Assembly (NCBI GenBank): GCA_963597355.1
Contig: CAVBPR010000031.1
Location: forward strand, 1 to 8,125
Source: UMGS1766 sp963597355
Lineage (GTDB): Bacteria; Bacillota; Clostridia; Oscillospirales; Oscillospiraceae
DNA length: 8,125 bases
Direction: 5' to 3'
Position numbers and translations under genes: made by a program. How positions within the stretch are numbered: position 1 is the stretch's first letter; every line of letters starts with the position of its first letter. The notes under the pieces are model-generated. The model had not been told where the DNA came from. It made no database searches and saw only the letters and a list, made by a program, of their open reading frames with translations. This document shows positions 6,953-8,125 of the stretch, one piece after another.

Positions 6953-6958
6953 AAAGGA
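6953..6958 (+). promoter_or_regulatory. Ribosome binding site deciding the start of the second radical SAM gene
   Basis: AAAGGA ends ten bases before the ATG at 6969. The upstream in-frame TTG at 6945 lies before this site, only three bases after the UvrA-like stop, and would add eight residues with no family resemblance. The ATG is therefore preferred. Confidence 0.6.
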
Positions 6959-6968
6959 CCGTGGATTT

Positions 6969-8021
6969 ATGGAAGATAAACTAAAGCAGTGTACAATTGT
7001 GTTAACCAGGGCCTGCAATCTGCGGTGTGACGTTTGTTACGTGAAAGATGCAGGATATGATCCTCAAGACATGCTTTCTTATGAGGATCTCTTAAAAATT
7101 GTGGATTTCTGCGGTGAAGCGGGAACGAAATATATCTTCTTCTCTGGTGGAGAACCGCTCACCTATCCTCATATTCTGGATATTTTGCAGTATATCAAAA
7201 ATACGAAGCCAACAATCATGTCGGCGATTGCTACAAACGGCGTCTTGGTGGAGAACTTGGAATTTTGTAAAAAGCTGGTAGACAGCGGCGTTGGATATAT
7301 AGATATTTCCATGAAGGGAACGGATCCGACTGGATGGAAACATGCAACTGGTTACGATGGATATTCAAAGCAATTGCATGGAATCCACAACTTAGCAGCC
7401 ACATCGTTGGAATTCACTTGTTCTATGGTGATTACAAAAGATAATGTTTCAACATTTTGTAATGCAGTGCAAGCTGCAATTGATAATGGAGCTAAACAGT
7501 TTTCTTTTACATTTGTTATAGACAATAGTGATTCAATAGCGAAAGATGAAAAATACTTGGAGGAGAACAACCCCATTGCTTTAATTGACTGCTTCTTGTC
7601 ACAAACAGACCGTCTAAATTCCATTATAGACGATTGGTGGATTGAATATAGTTTTCCGTTGTGTATGTATACGAAAGAGCAGATGGAGGCATTAACTGGG
7701 CGACTGGCTTCGCCGTGCCAAATTCATAAAAACAACGCAGTAACATTCAATACAAAAATGCAATTGTTGCCTTGCGATATGTATATAAGTCATCCTTTAG
7801 GAAAACTTGGTGTCGATTTCACATCCTTTGTGGAATTTAAGAAGCTGGTTGAACAGCCAACATATCATAAGATCATGGATAATATTCGCCAAATGCCTTC
7901 TTCGAAATGTACCACTTGTGAGTACTTTGATTCGTGCTATGGTGGCTGTCCAGTTCTTTGGAAAAATTATTCATTTGATGCATTAATGAAATTCAAGAAA
8001 AAGTACTCGACCTCAAAATAG
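6969..8021 (+). CDS. Second radical SAM enzyme with incomplete SPASM-type C-terminus
   Basis: The product is 350 residues from ATG 6969 (358 if TTG 6945 is used). The radical SAM motif comes almost at once: TRACNLRCDVCYVKD with Cys16, Cys20 and Cys23, then FFSGGEP at 57-63. There is no N-terminal peptide-recognition domain, unlike the first enzyme, so it may borrow that of the first enzyme or act on an already modified peptide. The C-terminal region has SPC (Cys250), LLPC (Cys269), C314-x2-C317 and C323-x3-C327 (CYGGC). After that only 23 residues remain and none is Cys, so the usual final SPASM cysteine is absent. One auxiliary cluster may have an open site or a non-Cys ligand. Family membership is certain. 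The reaction is unknown; candidates include a second crosslink, epimerisation or another Calpha/Cbeta modification of the small Cys-rich peptide. It is 27 bases after the UvrA-like gene and probably co-transcribed with it. Confidence 0.9.
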   Translation: MEDKLKQCTIVLTRACNLRCDVCYVKDAGYDPQDMLSYEDLLKIVDFCGEAGTKYIFFSGGEPLTYPHILDILQYIKNTKPTIMSAIATNGVLVENLEFCKKLVDSGVGYIDISMKGTDPTGWKHATGYDGYSKQLHGIHNLAATSLEFTCSMVITKDNVSTFCNAVQAAIDNGAKQFSFTFVIDNSDSIAKDEKYLEENNPIALIDCFLSQTDRLNSIIDDWWIEYSFPLCMYTKEQMEALTGRLASPCQIHKNNAVTFNTKMQLLPCDMYISHPLGKLGVDFTSFVEFKKLVEQPTYHKIMDNIRQMPSSKCTTCEYFDSCYGGCPVLWKNYSFDALMKFKKKYSTSK

Positions 8022-8100
8022 TGCTGCTTACATATCTTTTTGTTATCCCGCATTTTATCAGTTCCTAAACGTAAATGCTCCATAGCACGTACCTATTAAG

Positions 8101-8119
8101 TTCGCACGAATTGTGCGAA
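8101..8119. repeat. Perfect 7-bp inverted repeat downstream of the cluster
   Basis: TTCGCAC and GTGCGAA are perfect inverted arms separated by GAATT. It lies 80 bases after the last gene and six bases before the window end. It could be the stem of a terminator or an operator for a gene beyond the edge. A T-run cannot be seen before the sequence ends, and the bases directly after the right arm (GATACC) argue against an intrinsic terminator. Confidence 0.5.
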
Positions 8120-8125
8120 GATACC

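Noticed and set aside
6945..6968. TTG-initiated 24-base extension of the second radical SAM gene
   Set aside because: The AAAGGA site lies downstream of the TTG and upstream of ATG 6969, and the extra residues do not resemble the start of radical SAM enzymes.
7964..8085. Minus-strand frame of about 38 codons beginning near 8085 and running into the second radical SAM gene
   Set aside because: No clear ribosome binding site and no family resemblance, and most of its end is antisense to a certain gene.
8075..8125. Open frame from ATG 8075 to the window edge (second precursor candidate)
   Set aside because: There is no ribosome binding site, it covers only 17 codons before the edge, and it has one Cys with no resemblance to the first precursor.

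Overview
The window reads as chromosomal DNA of a Firmicute, most likely a gut-type clostridium (Lachnospiraceae-like). This is an inference from strong AGGAGG-type ribosome binding sites, moderate-to-low GC, the clostridial flavour of the proteins and a radical-SAM RiPP locus. No rRNA or tRNA, CRISPR array or recognisable mobile element is visible, so the taxonomic placement is not firm. Coding is continuous on the + strand and no gap without a gene exceeds about 180 bases.

Region 1 (2-2760) is the 3' part of a tightly packed operon of three genes. It holds the C-terminal ~214 residues of a PP2C-type protein phosphatase (cut off by the window start), a DUF4236 membrane protein whose start overlaps the phosphatase end, and a membrane-anchored metallo-beta-lactamase-fold protein resembling the soluble domain of ComEC. 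A signalling or envelope role is plausible, but the partners (for example a Ser/Thr kinase) would lie upstream, outside the window.

Region 2 (2856-8021) is the interesting part: a compact putative RiPP (ribosomally made, post-translationally modified peptide) locus. It begins with a promoter that matches the sigma-A consensus exactly (TTGACA, 17 bases, TGATATAAT). This drives a 33-codon gene (2939-3040) whose product has a leader-like N-terminus and a Cys/Gly/Pro-rich C-terminus, KCGDGPCGRPCSVNKA. A hairpin followed by a T-run (3066-3099) sits between this gene and the next, as expected for an attenuating terminator that makes the precursor more abundant than its enzymes. Then follow a 478-residue radical SAM/SPASM enzyme with an N-terminal PqqD-like recognition domain, a 778-residue UvrA-like tandem ATPase that lacks the UvrB-binding domain, and a second, 350-residue radical SAM enzyme with an incomplete SPASM cysteine set.

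A working model, by inference: the first radical SAM enzyme binds the leader and makes crosslinks at the cysteines, the second makes a further modification, and the UvrA-like protein gives the producer self-protection, as DrrC and Ecm16 do for DNA-binding antibiotics. If that is right, the product would be a DNA-targeting radical SAM peptide, which I do not recognise as a described class. No protease or exporter gene is present within the window. The last ~100 bases hold a 7-bp inverted repeat and no gene that I can support.
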